Below, piece after piece: positions 8,008 to 16,768 of a stretch of DNA of 62,816 nt. The position numbers and the translations under genes are program-made. Source of the DNA: Rhizobium sp. CG5 (GTDB lineage Bacteria; Pseudomonadota; Alphaproteobacteria; Rhizobiales; Rhizobiaceae); the NCBI RefSeq assembly GCF_023701945.1, contig NZ_JABAEF010000015.1, positions 110,227-173,042 on the forward strand, read 5' to 3'. Numbering within the stretch: the stretch's first letter is position 1; each line of letters begins with the position of its first letter. The notes beneath the pieces were generated by a model. It saw nothing but the letters and a program-made list of their open reading frames with translations, did not search any database and was not told the origin of the DNA.

Positions 8008-9471
8008 TCAGTGACCGCCGCCGCCGCTTTCGGCAGCCGCTGCGACTTCCGTTTCACCACTGGCCGAACCCGCGCCGCCGCCGTAGATGGCAGGCGCGAG
8101 ATTGGCTTCGGCCAACCAGAAATCGCGTTTTGCATTGACGGCGAGGAGGATCGAATTGACCTTCTCCCGGCTGTCGGCGAGCAATTCGAATGTGTTGGTG
8201 ATCATGCCATTATATGTGAGGAGAGACTCTTCCTCGATCTTGGCGCGCAGCGGCACCACGCTGTTGCGATAGTGCCGTGCGATGTCGTAGTTCGCGCGGT
8301 AGGCTTGATAGGCGGAGCGAGCTTCCGAACGGACGTTAACCGCCTTTTCCGCGAGAACGTTTGCCGCCCGCATGTAGGCCAGTTCCGATTTCCGCATCCG
8401 GGCCTTGCCGCTGTCGAAGATCGGGATCACGAATTCCAGCTCTACATTTCCGGTCGTCTGCTTGTGCTTCTCGCCATCCTCGAGTTCTCGCTCGGTCTCG
8501 AAGCCGGAGAGAATTTCGAGATCGGTGACGTAGCGCGTGGCTTCCGTCAGCTTGTAGGACTTGGCTGTCGTCGCGAGGTCGAGCTTCGCTATCTGGAGGT
8601 CGACCCGACGCTCAAGCGCTTCTGCTTCGATCAGATCGCGCTTGACCAGACTCTTGGGAAGCTGAGGCAGACGGTTCGGAATCTGATAGTCTATGTCCGA
8701 TCCCCAAAGTCCCATGAGCCGCGTGAGTTCTTCTTTCGCGAGACGGGCTTCAAGCCGTGCCTTGGCGGTCTGTCCGGTGAGTTCGGCGTAGAAGACGTGC
8801 TCGCGAGCCTGTCCGCCCTTGGTGAGAGAGCCAGCTTCGCCGATTTTCTGTGCGAGTTCCGAAGCCGCATCTGCGGCCGCCTGCGCCTGGTTGAGCTGGG
8901 CTACCGTTTCCCATGAGGCGACGGCGGTGATCCATGCGCGACGCGTGTCGGCGGCGAGCTGTAAGGTCCGCAGGGCCGCATTGAGCTGCGCCTTTCGGAA
9001 CCCACCGTCGGCGATCTCGACGTTCCGCTTCTGGGTAGCGAGCGCGAGGATGTTGGTGGCGATCACACCTTCGATTGCCTTGTAAGCTTCGAGGCCGGGC
9101 GTACCGATTCCCGTCAGACCGATGCCAACGGTCGGGTTCACAAGCATGGTTGACTGCCAGGCATCCGCCGAAGAGTCTCCAAGATCGGCGTAGGCCGCCT
9201 GCAGGCCCTTGTTGTTCAGAAGCGCGACCTGAACTGCCGTTTCGACGTCCACGGTCTTTCTCGCCAGCAAGGTTTTCACCCGGCCCGAGACAACCTGAGC
9301 GTCTTGGCGGTTCTGCACCCAGACGGTGTCTTTTCCGGTCGCCTCGGCTGTCTTGTTCGCAACATTGGAAAACCCGGCCGTCGCCGCGGAGTATTCCGCA
9401 GAGGATACGCATCCTCCGAGAACGAGAGGAAGTGCGACAGTCACGGCACATTTGAGAGTGAAAAAGCTCAT
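8008..9471 (-). CDS. TolC-family outer-membrane efflux lipoprotein
   Basis: 487 residues with a lipoprotein signal (VALPLVLGGC, Cys at about residue 21). The rest is long helical sequence with the two-fold TolC repeat, e.g. ALLNNKGLQAAYADLGDSSA and a second repeat in the C-terminal half. Outer-membrane factors of this family form the exit duct for RND or other efflux systems. Its ATG overlaps the stop of the preceding small lipoprotein gene by four bases. It could pair with the CusBA pump at 28059-32638, which has no outer-membrane partner next to it; that pairing is inference. Confidence 0.88.
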   Translation of the reverse strand: MSFFTLKCAVTVALPLVLGGCVSSAEYSAATAGFSNVANKTAEATGKDTVWVQNRQDAQVVSGRVKTLLARKTVDVETAVQVALLNNKGLQAAYADLGDSSADAWQSTMLVNPTVGIGLTGIGTPGLEAYKAIEGVIATNILALATQKRNVEIADGGFRKAQLNAALRTLQLAADTRRAWITAVASWETVAQLNQAQAAADAASELAQKIGEAGSLTKGGQAREHVFYAELTGQTAKARLEARLAKEELTRLMGLWGSDIDYQIPNRLPQLPKSLVKRDLIEAEALERRVDLQIAKLDLATTAKSYKLTEATRYVTDLEILSGFETERELEDGEKHKQTTGNVELEFVIPIFDSGKARMRKSELAYMRAANVLAEKAVNVRSEARSAYQAYRANYDIARHYRNSVVPLRAKIEEESLLTYNGMITNTFELLADSREKVNSILLAVNAKRDFWLAEANLAPAIYGGGAGSASGETEVAAAAESGGGGH

Positions 9472-9695
9472 GACGCCCCTCCGTCCGGAGCTTGCGCGTC
9501 ATTCTGGTTCCGCCACGGTTTGGGATCGACCGGGACGCGGTGCGTATAGCCCGCAACGGGATTATGATAGTGAATTGGACGAACGTCGACCGCTAGGTCG
9601 GCGATGTCGCCCGAAGCAATGACTTCAGGAGGCAACGTGGCAGCACATCCGCTTGCGAAGAGCGGCAAGGCAGCCACCAGAATTTTGAGGTTCAT
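9468..9695 (-). CDS. Small lipoprotein of the copper operon
   Basis: 75 residues from ATG 9695. The start has a lipobox (ILVAALPLFASGC), so it should be lipid-anchored after cleavage before Cys-16. The mature part carries VDVRPIHYHNPVAGYTHRVP, with three His that could bind metal. A longer in-frame start at 9737 exists but would bury the signal peptide, so 9695 is preferred. The gene overlaps the TolC-like gene by four bases, indicating translational coupling. Similar small lipoproteins are common ahead of copper efflux outer-membrane genes; the function is not established. Confidence 0.72.
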   Translation of the reverse strand: MNLKILVAALPLFASGCAATLPPEVIASGDIADLAVDVRPIHYHNPVAGYTHRVPVDPKPWRNQNDAQAPDGGAS

Positions 9696-9786
9696 GGTGT
9701 AATCCGAATAGGAGATGTCATCGGCGGAACGAGCCAATCATGCTCGTTGACGCACGTTCAGACCCGCAGGGACGGGTTGATCCTAT

Positions 9787-10176
9787 TCAGATATTCGGTG
9801 GACGATGGAGGGTCGGGATTTCACCGAACGAGCGCTGATCGTCAATGAGTCTGTGGATCGACGCAACCACGGGGCCGTCTAAAGTGTCCGTAGTTGCGAC
9901 AATTGCGAAACTTATGCAAAAGTCGTTGCAACAGTTTTGCTTTCCGACTTTCGACTCTGCGTCGTCCGCAGAAACACTAGCATGGTGATCGTGTTCGCCG
10001 ATTTGAGCGTCGGCGTGCTCCATGGTGTCCGACACTACTGTCGTACCATTGAGCGCCCCGCCGTGCATGGCGGCTGTAGCAGTGGACAGCGAGTACCCTG
10101 CCAGTGACACAACAATCACCAGTCTGATCAGAATCAGCAATTTCTTGCATGTGATTCGATACATCGCGCCCATCAT
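9787..10176 (-). CDS. Small exported His/Cys protein, first gene of copper operon
   Basis: About 129 residues with an N-terminal membrane or signal segment (LLILIRLVIVVSLAGYSLS). The middle is His-rich (EHADAQIGEHDHHASV), followed by a Cys cluster QNCCNDFCISFAI and a proline-containing end (PTLHRPPNI). Such layouts suggest periplasmic metal binding. I do not assign it to a named family with confidence, but its shape matches four other small proteins in this window (see findings). It is the first gene behind a MerR-type promoter at 10271-10301 and is followed after 91 bases by the lipoprotein gene. Confidence 0.62.
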   Translation of the reverse strand: MMGAMYRITCKKLLILIRLVIVVSLAGYSLSTATAAMHGGALNGTTVVSDTMEHADAQIGEHDHHASVSADDAESKVGKQNCCNDFCISFAIVATTDTLDGPVVASIHRLIDDQRSFGEIPTLHRPPNI

Positions 10177-10270
10177 TCAACAGCTACCTTCAGCGCAGCC
10201 AAATTTCAATAAAAGAAATATGTCAGGAGATTCACGTCGTTTATGTGGCGACGAGTTTTTCCATTATTTG

Positions 10271-10301
10271 ACTTTAAAGGTTCCAACGCTTGTAAGGTCA
10301 A
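10271..10301 (-). promoter_or_regulatory. MerR-type promoter with 19-bp spacer
   Basis: On the minus strand a TTGACC -35 (10296-10301) and a TAAAGT -10 (10271-10276) are separated by exactly 19 bases, the over-long spacer typical of MerR-family activated promoters. The spacer begins TTACAAG and contains GGAACC, a weak dyad compared with the copA promoter at 21062-21092. It lies about 95 bases before the first gene of the leftward copper operon. Confidence 0.6.
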
Positions 10302-10446
10302 GGGCCGCAGCCGATTGCTCCGACATTAAATCTGGATATCTGGCCGTTCCCCGATGGGCTAAGGCGGAACCGTTTCAGAGTTCAGGTGTTACACAGGGTG
10401 ATTCACCGGGCACCAGTGGCGATCACGCTCGCAAGCCGAGGGAAAC

Positions 10447-10776
10447 ATGTCGATGTGCGTTCGCAACATAACAGACCTAACGTGTCGAGTTCTTGCGATA
10501 CTTTTCATCCTGTCCAATATCCACGGGATGGCGGTGGCGGCGCATGCATCTGACGATCACTGCCCCTCAGTTTCTTCCTCGTCGTCTAATCGCTATTCTG
10601 ACGGTGCCATAGGACGCGCTTGCTGTTCCAACCTGACCTGCTGTCCCATCGTAACGTTGGGCGACGTGTTTGTCGCTCCCGATAGACGAAGGGTTGCGGT
10701 GTCCGTTGCTGTCGAACAACCAGTAATATCCCTCTCTCTGCAACCGGACTATCCCCCTCCAAAGCTCCTGGACTGA
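10447..10776 (+). CDS. Small exported Cys-rich protein, first gene of rightward copper unit
   Basis: 109 residues with a signal-like segment (CRVLAILFILSNIHGMAVAA). The mature part has clustered cysteines (RACCSNLTCCPIVTLG) and ends with a proline-rich tail (PDYPPPKLLD). This is the same plan as the small proteins at 9787-10176, 16769-17149, 23702-24067 and 27172-27534. Its stop lies 40 bases before the DUF305 gene in the same direction. A metal-binding or metal-sensing role in the periplasm is inferred from context only. Family name not assigned. Confidence 0.6.
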   Translation: MSMCVRNITDLTCRVLAILFILSNIHGMAVAAHASDDHCPSVSSSSSNRYSDGAIGRACCSNLTCCPIVTLGDVFVAPDRRRVAVSVAVEQPVISLSLQPDYPPPKLLD

Positions 10777-10816
10777 GTGACGATTTACGAAAACGAAGCC
10801 AATAAGGAGAACTGAA

Positions 10817-11245
10817 ATGAATACTCTCGTACGAGTCTCGCTCGCTGCCGCGGGTGCCTTGTCATTGCTCGCCACTGTGCCAGCCGCCTCTTTCGCACAG
10901 ATGGCATACCCAGAAAAATGTAAGTCCGAGATGGACATGTCAAAGATGGATATGATGTCCGGTGACATGGGCATGGGCGAAATGATGACTGACTATCAGA
11001 AGGCATCGATGGAAGGCATGAAGTCTATGCACATGAACATGATGCAGGGCATGATGAAGAAGGACGCAGACGTTGCCTTTGTCTGCGGGATGATCGCCCA
11101 TCACATGGGTGCGATCAGCATGTCCGAGGTGGAGCTGAAATATGGCGACAACGAATGGGCTAAAAAGGCGGCTCAGAAGATCATTGATACCCAGACCAAG
11201 GAAATCGCAGAGATGACTGAGTGGCTCGACAAGGAAGCGAAGTAG
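10817..11245 (+). CDS. DUF305 family periplasmic copper-binding protein
   Basis: 142 residues with a signal peptide (RVSLAAAGALSLLATVPAASFA). The mature protein is extremely Met-rich (MDMSKMDMMSGDMGMGEMM) and carries the DUF305 core VAFVCGMIAHHMGAISMSEVELKYG, with the FxxxMxxHHxGAI signature. Members of this ferritin-like family, such as CopM, bind copper in the periplasm. An AAGGAGAACTGAA ribosome site precedes ATG 10817. It is followed 15 bases later by the copper-storage protein gene, so the pair gives periplasmic and cytosolic copper buffers in one transcript. Confidence 0.9.
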   Translation: MNTLVRVSLAAAGALSLLATVPAASFAQMAYPEKCKSEMDMSKMDMMSGDMGMGEMMTDYQKASMEGMKSMHMNMMQGMMKKDADVAFVCGMIAHHMGAISMSEVELKYGDNEWAKKAAQKIIDTQTKEIAEMTEWLDKEAK

Positions 11246-11260
11246 GAAGGGAGAACGAAC

Positions 11261-11593
11261 ATGCATCACCTTTCAGACGAAATGAAAGCCTGCATCGACA
11301 ATTGTCTCGCCTGCTACCGCGAGTGCTTATCGATGGCCATGGGGCACTGCCTGGAAATGGGCGGCGAACATACCGAGCCGAAGCATTTCAGGCTCATGAT
11401 GGCCTGCGCGGAAATCTGCCGGACCTCGGCTCATTTCATGCTCCTCGATTCCGAGCATCACAAGCACGTCTGCCGCGAGTGCGCCGAAATCTGCACACAG
11501 TGTGCCGAAGATTGTGAGCGCGTCGGAGACATGGATTCGTGTGTGGCGGCTTGCCGTCATTGTGCGGAGAGCTGTTCAGAAATGGCGGCTTGA
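11261..11593 (+). CDS. Four-helix-bundle copper storage protein (Csp/DUF326)
   Basis: 110 residues with 13 or more cysteines spaced as CxxxC along helices: ACIDNCLACYRECL, MACAEICRTSAHFM, VCRECAEICTQCAEDC and VAACRHCAESCSEM. This is the Csp pattern, in which four helices line a core with Cys thiolates that hold many Cu(I) ions. No signal peptide is present, so it is the cytosolic Csp3 type. It follows the DUF305 gene with a 15-base gap and a GGAAGGGAG ribosome site. A strong bidirectional hairpin at 11598-11633 closes the unit. Confidence 0.93.
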   Translation: MHHLSDEMKACIDNCLACYRECLSMAMGHCLEMGGEHTEPKHFRLMMACAEICRTSAHFMLLDSEHHKHVCRECAEICTQCAEDCERVGDMDSCVAACRHCAESCSEMAA

Positions 11594-11597
11594 AACG

Positions 11598-11633
11598 TTG
11601 GGGGAGAGCACTCTCATCCGTGCTCTCCCCCAA
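11598..11633. terminator. Bidirectional terminator between convergent genes
   Basis: Perfect 14-bp inverted repeat TTGGGGGAGAGCAC (11598-11611) and GTGCTCTCCCCCAA (11620-11633) with an 8-base loop. It starts 5 bases after the Csp stop codon and lies 14 bases before the stop of the convergent membrane-protein gene. There is no long T tract on either side, but the stem strength and position support a terminator for both genes. Confidence 0.75.
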
Positions 11634-11646
11634 ACACGGAGTTTCA

Positions 11647-12084
11647 TCAGGCCTTTGCCCCTTCCAACCAGTAGGCGATCAAACTCGCGGCCCAAATGGC
11701 AAAGAGACCTAGCAGTGCCCACCTGAAGTCGGAGTTGATCGCGAAATTGACGGCTGTCATCGTTCCAATCGAAACCGCGCCTCCAAGGATGGCACCGGAC
11801 ACTGCTATGGGCTCCCGCGAGCAGAAGGCCGTAGCGGCCAGTGTGATCATAAGAATACCCGTCGCCATCGCGAAGCCTCCGAGGACCGCAAAGACACGGC
11901 CGAGCCAATCTCTCAAGTTCGGCCCGAGTACCGTAAGATCCCCTTCGGTCAACTGCATGTAACGCACGTCTTCGGGCAGCAGTGGTGGGCGAAAGAGAAC
12001 AAAATATATACCGATGCCGACGACGATCACCCCTGTCGTCGTCAGAAGCAGTGCTGAAGTTGTCCACTTACGTCTATCGAGCAT
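11647..12084 (-). CDS. Small integral membrane protein of unknown function
   Basis: 145 residues from ATG 12084, chosen because CTCTGAGGA lies seven bases before it; a longer frame back to 12216 has no membrane or family character. Four hydrophobic segments are visible: SALLLTTTGVIVVGIGIYFVLF, VFAVLGGFAMATGILMIT, AVSGAILGGAVSIGTMTAV and ALLGLFAIWAASLIAYWL. I recognise no family. It may be the last gene of the unit that contains the copper ATPase and DUF2933 genes, since it follows on the same strand after the broken SRPBCC gene. Confidence 0.6.
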   Translation of the reverse strand: MLDRRKWTTSALLLTTTGVIVVGIGIYFVLFRPPLLPEDVRYMQLTEGDLTVLGPNLRDWLGRVFAVLGGFAMATGILMITLAATAFCSREPIAVSGAILGGAVSIGTMTAVNFAINSDFRWALLGLFAIWAASLIAYWLEGAKA

Positions 12085-12152
12085 CGTCTTATCCTCAGAG
12101 CGGGCCGCTCTTTTTGATACGTCCATCGCCATCGCGACTGACGCCGGGTCAG

Positions 12153-12652
12153 TCAGGTCCGAGTTTGGTCGAAAAATGCTGCCTTTGCAGCCGCCGCCAT
12201 CCGCTTGACGCACCATCTTGCGTAGCTTCCACCCAGTAAGGTCCCTGCGATCCGGCCAACCACGGAACTTGGGTAGTTGTAATCGATAAACACGTGGAGA
12301 CGGCAGAGACGCCCGCTATCCTCTATTTGGAAGGGCATCCGGTAACTTCCCACACGAGAAGGCGCGGCTCTCCGACCGTTTCCCATGCTTTTAGAAACGG
12401 TCGTTGCCGCTGAATGACGACTTCGTCTACGTACAGCTTCAAACCAGCTACTTTTCCGGTCATCTTGATCACGGAACCAATGCTTCGCCCGCGAGCTTCG
12501 TCGAAGTCATATGCCATGCTTCCCCACAGCATCATTATCGACGATCTCTGCATTCGCCTGCCGGGTTTTGCCTGCTCGTCCATGTAGTCAAATAGACGTT
12601 CTGCCGACGTCGTCACCTCGACATCTGCCTGTGCGGAGTGTGGGTAGATCAA
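12153..12652 (-). pseudogene. SRPBCC-family protein gene, frameshifted
   Basis: The first part (12652 down to about 12350) encodes a START/SRPBCC-like N-terminus (ADVEVTTSAERLFDYMDEQ, then SIIMLWG-type and DEARGRSIGSVIKMTG segments). The continuation GSYRMPFQIEDSGRLCRLHVFIDYNYP is found in another frame from about 12350 to 12153. Loss of one base in CTCGTG(G)TGGGAAG would explain the break. The ATG overlaps the DUF2933 stop by four bases, so it belongs to the copper ATPase operon. It could be a true pseudogene or a sequencing error. Confidence 0.65.
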
Positions 12653-12861
12653 CGTGTTTCGTCCTTACCCAGGCGGTCCTCGCCGTGACCACCATGGCCA
12701 TGACCACCGTGGCCATGAAAAAGATGCAGGACGGGGCAAGCTAACAGGAGAAAGTAGGGCGCGAGACCAAATGCATGCGCCCAGTGCTCGCGCAAGAGGA
12801 AGAAGGCGAAGATGACGCCCATCGACGCAGCAATCAGCGTCCATTTGCGATCCCATTTCAT
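12649..12861 (-). CDS. DUF2933 family small membrane protein
   Basis: 70 residues: two membrane segments (LIAASMGVIFAFFLL and LAPYFLLLACPVLHLF) followed by a His-Gly tail HGHGGHGHGGHGEDRLG. This is the DUF2933 pattern (short membrane protein ending in a HGGHGG run), often found in copper and heavy-metal operons. It overlaps the upstream copper ATPase gene and the downstream SRPBCC gene by four bases each, so translation is coupled. The His-rich tail probably binds metal at the membrane surface; its role is not established. Confidence 0.85.
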   Translation of the reverse strand: MKWDRKWTLIAASMGVIFAFFLLREHWAHAFGLAPYFLLLACPVLHLFHGHGGHGHGGHGEDRLGKDETR

Positions 12862-15059
12862 ATCCGGACGCTCCTCAATCTGAGGGCGTTGCCAATGACG
12901 CTTACCGACGAAAGCGCCATCGCGGCCGCAGCGATGATCGGAGACAGCAAAAGTCCGAACGTGGGGTAGAGCGCTCCAGCGGCGATTGGGACGCCAGCCG
13001 CATTATAAATGAAGGCGAAGAACAGGTTCTGCCGGATATTGTTCATTGTTGCATGACTCAGTTGGCGAGCCCGCACAATCCCTTGCAGATCGCCTTTGAG
13101 CAGAGTGACGCCTGCACTCTCAATCGCGACATCCGTGCCGGTTCCCATAGCAATTCCGACATCTGCGGCAGCCAGGGCAGGGGCGTCGTTCACTCCATCC
13201 CCAGCCATAGCGACGATCCGGCCTTCTTCCCGCAAACGCTTGACGATCTTGCTCTTGTCTTCCGGCAGGATTTCGGCTTCGACCTCGGTGATCCCGAGCT
13301 TTCGGGCAACTGCGTCGGCCGTTGTCTTGTTGTCGCCGGTCAGCATGACGACCCGGACCCCTGCCTTCAGTAAGGCTTGAACTGCATCAGGTGTCGTCGT
13401 TTTGATTGGGTCGGAGATCGCCAACAGGCCTGCCACATCGCCGTCTACCGCGACGAAGATGACAGTTGCGCCTTCTCCTCTCAGCGCCTCCGCCTGGCTG
13501 GTGAGAGAGGAGACATCGATATGCGCGTCCTCCATAATGCGGTGGCTGCCGATAATGAGCTTTCGTCCATCGACACTGCCCGTGACCCCTTTGCCAACCG
13601 GGCTATCGAAACCTTCCGCAACGCCGAGAACCAGCTCCCGTTCTGTCGCCGCGTTGACAATGGCAGTTGCCAGTGGATGCTCGCTCGCCCGTTCCAGTGT
13701 TGCCGCAAGGCGCAGCAGTTCGGTTTCCGTGAACCCGTTTATCGCGGACATCGACGTTACCTTGGGTTTGCCCTCGGTCAGGGTTCCGGTCTTGTCGACG
13801 ACCAATGTGTCGATTTTCTCGAAACGCTCCAGGGCTTCGGCATTCTTGATCAAGACACCAAGACCTGCACCCCGGCCAACGCCCACCATGATCGACATTG
13901 GGGTCGCAAGGCCCAGCGCGCAGGGGCATGCGATGATGAGCACTGCGACTGCGGCTACAAGGCCGTGGGCGAAGCGCGGTTCTGGTCCCCATATCATCCA
14001 CGCTACGAATGCCACGATGGCAATCCCGATCACCACGGGGACGAACCAACCGGAAACTTCGTCGGCCAGGCGCTGGATGGGCGCTCGCGAGCGCTGGGCG
14101 TCCGCAACCATGCGAACGATCTGCGACAGCATGGTATCCCGGCCGACTTTTCCAGCTTCCATGACGAAGCCACCAGTTTGGTTCATCGTGCCGCCTATCA
14201 GCTTTGCACCGACCTCTTTGGTGACGGGCATCGATTCACCGGTGATCATCGATTCATCAACCGAACTGCGACCTTCGATAAGGCTGCCATCGACGGGGAC
14301 CTTTTCACCTGGGCGAACCCGAAGCCAATCCCCCACGACCACCATTTCCAGGTCAATGTCCTCGTCAACCCCATCGCGGACGCGGCGTGCCGTCTTCGGG
14401 GCAAGATCAAGAAGTGCGCGAATGGCACCACCGGTCTGTTCCCGGGCTTGTAACTCCAGCACCTGTCCAAGCAGTACCAGGACAGTGATGACGGCTGCGG
14501 CCTCGAAATAGATGGCGACCGAACCGTCGGCGGAGCGGAACGTGGCGGGAAACAGACCAGGTGCAAGGGTTGCAACAACGCTGTAAATCCACGCGACCCC
14601 CGTCCCCATTGCGATCAGTGTAAACATGTTCAGGCGCATAGTGACGAGCGACTTCCATGCTCGCTCGAAAAATGGAAAGCCTGCCCATAGGACGACAGGT
14701 GTAGCAAGCACCAGCTGAATCCAATTCGAAGTCTGGGCACCAAGCACCATGTGAAGATTGGTGAGGTGGCCACCCATTTCCAGCATGAGCACAGGCACGG
14801 ACAGAACGAGCCCGATCCAGAAACGGCGTCTCATGTCGAGATATTCGGCGCTGGGTCCGGTTTCTACTGTGACCACTTCCGGTTCCAGCGTCATCCCGCA
14901 GATTGGGCAGTTCCCAGGCCCTATTTGCCTTACCTGCGGATGCATTGGGCAAGTGTAAATCACGCCTTCGGTTTGTGTAGTCATCGAACTTGCAGCACCA
15001 TTCCCCGCCGCGTGACCTTCAGTTGCATGATGTTGATGATGATCTTTGTGTTCATCCAT
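12858..15059 (-). CDS. Copper-translocating P1B-type ATPase with N-terminal heavy-metal-binding domain
   Basis: 733 residues from ATG 15059, which has AAGGAG upstream; a longer frame to 15182 is not conserved in style. The N-terminus is His-rich (MDEHKDHHQHHATEGH) and is followed by a metal-binding module YTCPMHPQV...GNCPICGMTLEP in place of an HMA domain. Later come the phosphatase loop (SMITGESMPV), the CPC ion site (LIIACPCALGLATP), the phosphorylated Asp (DKTGTLTEGKP), the hinge (GDGVNDAPAL) and eight membrane segments. It exports Cu(I) or Cu(II) from the cytoplasm. It lies between a multicopper oxidase and DUF2933 genes. A second, HMA-containing CopA is encoded at 18549-21029. Confidence 0.93.
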   Translation of the reverse strand: MDEHKDHHQHHATEGHAAGNGAASSMTTQTEGVIYTCPMHPQVRQIGPGNCPICGMTLEPEVVTVETGPSAEYLDMRRRFWIGLVLSVPVLMLEMGGHLTNLHMVLGAQTSNWIQLVLATPVVLWAGFPFFERAWKSLVTMRLNMFTLIAMGTGVAWIYSVVATLAPGLFPATFRSADGSVAIYFEAAAVITVLVLLGQVLELQAREQTGGAIRALLDLAPKTARRVRDGVDEDIDLEMVVVGDWLRVRPGEKVPVDGSLIEGRSSVDESMITGESMPVTKEVGAKLIGGTMNQTGGFVMEAGKVGRDTMLSQIVRMVADAQRSRAPIQRLADEVSGWFVPVVIGIAIVAFVAWMIWGPEPRFAHGLVAAVAVLIIACPCALGLATPMSIMVGVGRGAGLGVLIKNAEALERFEKIDTLVVDKTGTLTEGKPKVTSMSAINGFTETELLRLAATLERASEHPLATAIVNAATERELVLGVAEGFDSPVGKGVTGSVDGRKLIIGSHRIMEDAHIDVSSLTSQAEALRGEGATVIFVAVDGDVAGLLAISDPIKTTTPDAVQALLKAGVRVVMLTGDNKTTADAVARKLGITEVEAEILPEDKSKIVKRLREEGRIVAMAGDGVNDAPALAAADVGIAMGTGTDVAIESAGVTLLKGDLQGIVRARQLSHATMNNIRQNLFFAFIYNAAGVPIAAGALYPTFGLLLSPIIAAAAMALSSVSVIGNALRLRSVRI

Positions 15060-15186
15060 TTGGAAAAAACTCCTTGGGTACGTCTCTATCGGGAAGCATA
15101 AGTTGCCCTGGCTAGTCCAAGACGTCGTGAGGAGCGCGACGCGGCTTAGACTCTGCGCAGCGACGCTCGACTTCGACGGCAAATGC

Positions 15187-16671
15187 TTAGCTTCCGTCCC
15201 TATAGGCGACGAACGACATCATTCCGGATGCCATGTGGTAGAGGTGATGGCAGTGGAGGGGCCAACGGCCGGGATTGTTCGCATCAAAGGCTGTGACTAC
15301 ACTTCCCATCGGCGGAACCAGAACGGTGTCCCGCACCGCGCCCTGAATCGTGTTGCCGTTGATACCGATTACCTGGAAATGATGACCGTGCAGATGCATC
15401 GGATGCGCCATCATTGACATGTTCTGCATGGCAACCTCGACCCGGTCGCCGTGCCTCACACTGAGGCCATCGCCTCCGTCGATTTGCCAGGTGTAGCCCG
15501 CCATGTCGCCAGTCAGGGTGAGAGCGAAACGATGATCTGCGGGACGCGTTGGAAGAGCCTCGACGGCCCTCAGCCGCTGTTCAAGTTCCAGCCCGAGAAC
15601 AGGTCCATTTGCCGGACCACGCGAAGCAATCTTGGCAATGTCAGCCCCAGGCGAGGCGAGGATGACCCCAGTCCGCTCCAGTGATCCTTCACGTAAGGCG
15701 AGAATAGGATGGACTCCCCCGGTTTTTGGAAGCTCCAGCCGTATATCCAGGCGCTGGCCCATTGAAATCGGAAACTGATTTCCCGAAATCGGGTGGACCA
15801 ACAGTCCGTCTACCGCAACAAGACGCCCTGCAAGGGCCCCAGTGTCGATGGTGAACGCCGTCGCCGTCGCGCCGTTGATGATGCGTAGACGGACCAGACC
15901 GCCTTTCTCCGTCGAAACCACCTGTGGGTCGTCGAGCGTGCGATCATTGGCGAGATACGCATCGTACTCGATGTCGTTCAGGTCCATGGCTGCCATTCCT
16001 GGCATCGCCATACCGGACATATGTCCTCCGTGCATCCCGGCTGCCATGCCCTGCATCATAGCACCATGGTTCATGGCCAGGCCGCCCTTGGAGCGGGAGC
16101 CTTTAAGCCTGGCGAGCAATTCTTCGGCGGGTGTGAACGAAAAGTCATGCAGGAGAATGACGACTTCTTGCTCATCACGCCTCGCGTCATCGGCAGTCCT
16201 GACAATTAACGGGGCGGCCAGCAAGTTTTGCTCCTGAAGCGTGTGCGCATGCATCCAGTGTGTCCCCCCGGCACCGACGGGAAACGTATAGCGGCGGGCT
16301 TCGGCTGGACTTAAAAGTGCAGACGGATTGTCCGGCACGCCGTCCATTTCCCACGGGGGCGTCAGACCGTGCCAATGGATGAGCGTGGGATCGTCGATAT
16401 TATTGGTAAGGGTGACGTCGAATTGACTATTTGCTTCCAACGTGATGCCCGCTGTGCCGTCAGGTTGAACGAGCCCAAAAACGCTAGCGGCCTTCCCATT
16501 CACTTCGATTACCCGCTTCCCAATGGAAAGCGAACGGGTTCCGATTTCCGCCAGCGGTTGCAGTGTACTGGTTGTCACCTGCGGCCGGCCGCTCGTGGGA
16601 AACAATGTGGAAGCCGAACCAGCGACCGCTACACCCGTCAGTAGTCTTCCTAAGAATTCACGACGATTCAT
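15187..16671 (-). CDS. Multicopper oxidase with Met-rich insert, Tat-exported
   Basis: 494 residues beginning with a twin-arginine signal (NRREFLGRLLTGVAVAGSAS). Copper motifs are LIHWHGLTPPWEMDG, GGTHWMHAHTLQEQN, MAHPMHLHGHHFQVIG and WPLHCHHLYHMASGMM. A Met/His-rich stretch near residues 200-228 (MNHGAMMQGMAAGMHGGHM) is like the CueO/CopA copper-capturing insert. It should oxidise Cu(I) in the periplasm. It differs clearly from the oxidase at 6644-7993, so the island carries two types. Gene order is small Cys protein, this oxidase, copper ATPase, DUF2933, SRPBCC, all leftward. Confidence 0.92.
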   Translation of the reverse strand: MNRREFLGRLLTGVAVAGSASTLFPTSGRPQVTTSTLQPLAEIGTRSLSIGKRVIEVNGKAASVFGLVQPDGTAGITLEANSQFDVTLTNNIDDPTLIHWHGLTPPWEMDGVPDNPSALLSPAEARRYTFPVGAGGTHWMHAHTLQEQNLLAAPLIVRTADDARRDEQEVVILLHDFSFTPAEELLARLKGSRSKGGLAMNHGAMMQGMAAGMHGGHMSGMAMPGMAAMDLNDIEYDAYLANDRTLDDPQVVSTEKGGLVRLRIINGATATAFTIDTGALAGRLVAVDGLLVHPISGNQFPISMGQRLDIRLELPKTGGVHPILALREGSLERTGVILASPGADIAKIASRGPANGPVLGLELEQRLRAVEALPTRPADHRFALTLTGDMAGYTWQIDGGDGLSVRHGDRVEVAMQNMSMMAHPMHLHGHHFQVIGINGNTIQGAVRDTVLVPPMGSVVTAFDANNPGRWPLHCHHLYHMASGMMSFVAYRDGS

Positions 16672-16768
16672 CTCTTTGCCTCATTTTCTCGTGTCGGCCT
16701 TGCCGACGAAACGGCGCCGCGTGGAGATCACGGGCACCGACGATCATCCGCCATGGGGCGGGGAGCGA

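Noticed and set aside
13377..14511. Long plus-strand open frames opposite the copper ATPase gene
   Set aside because: Low-complexity Ser/Thr/Arg or mixed sequence with no family features; antisense shadows.
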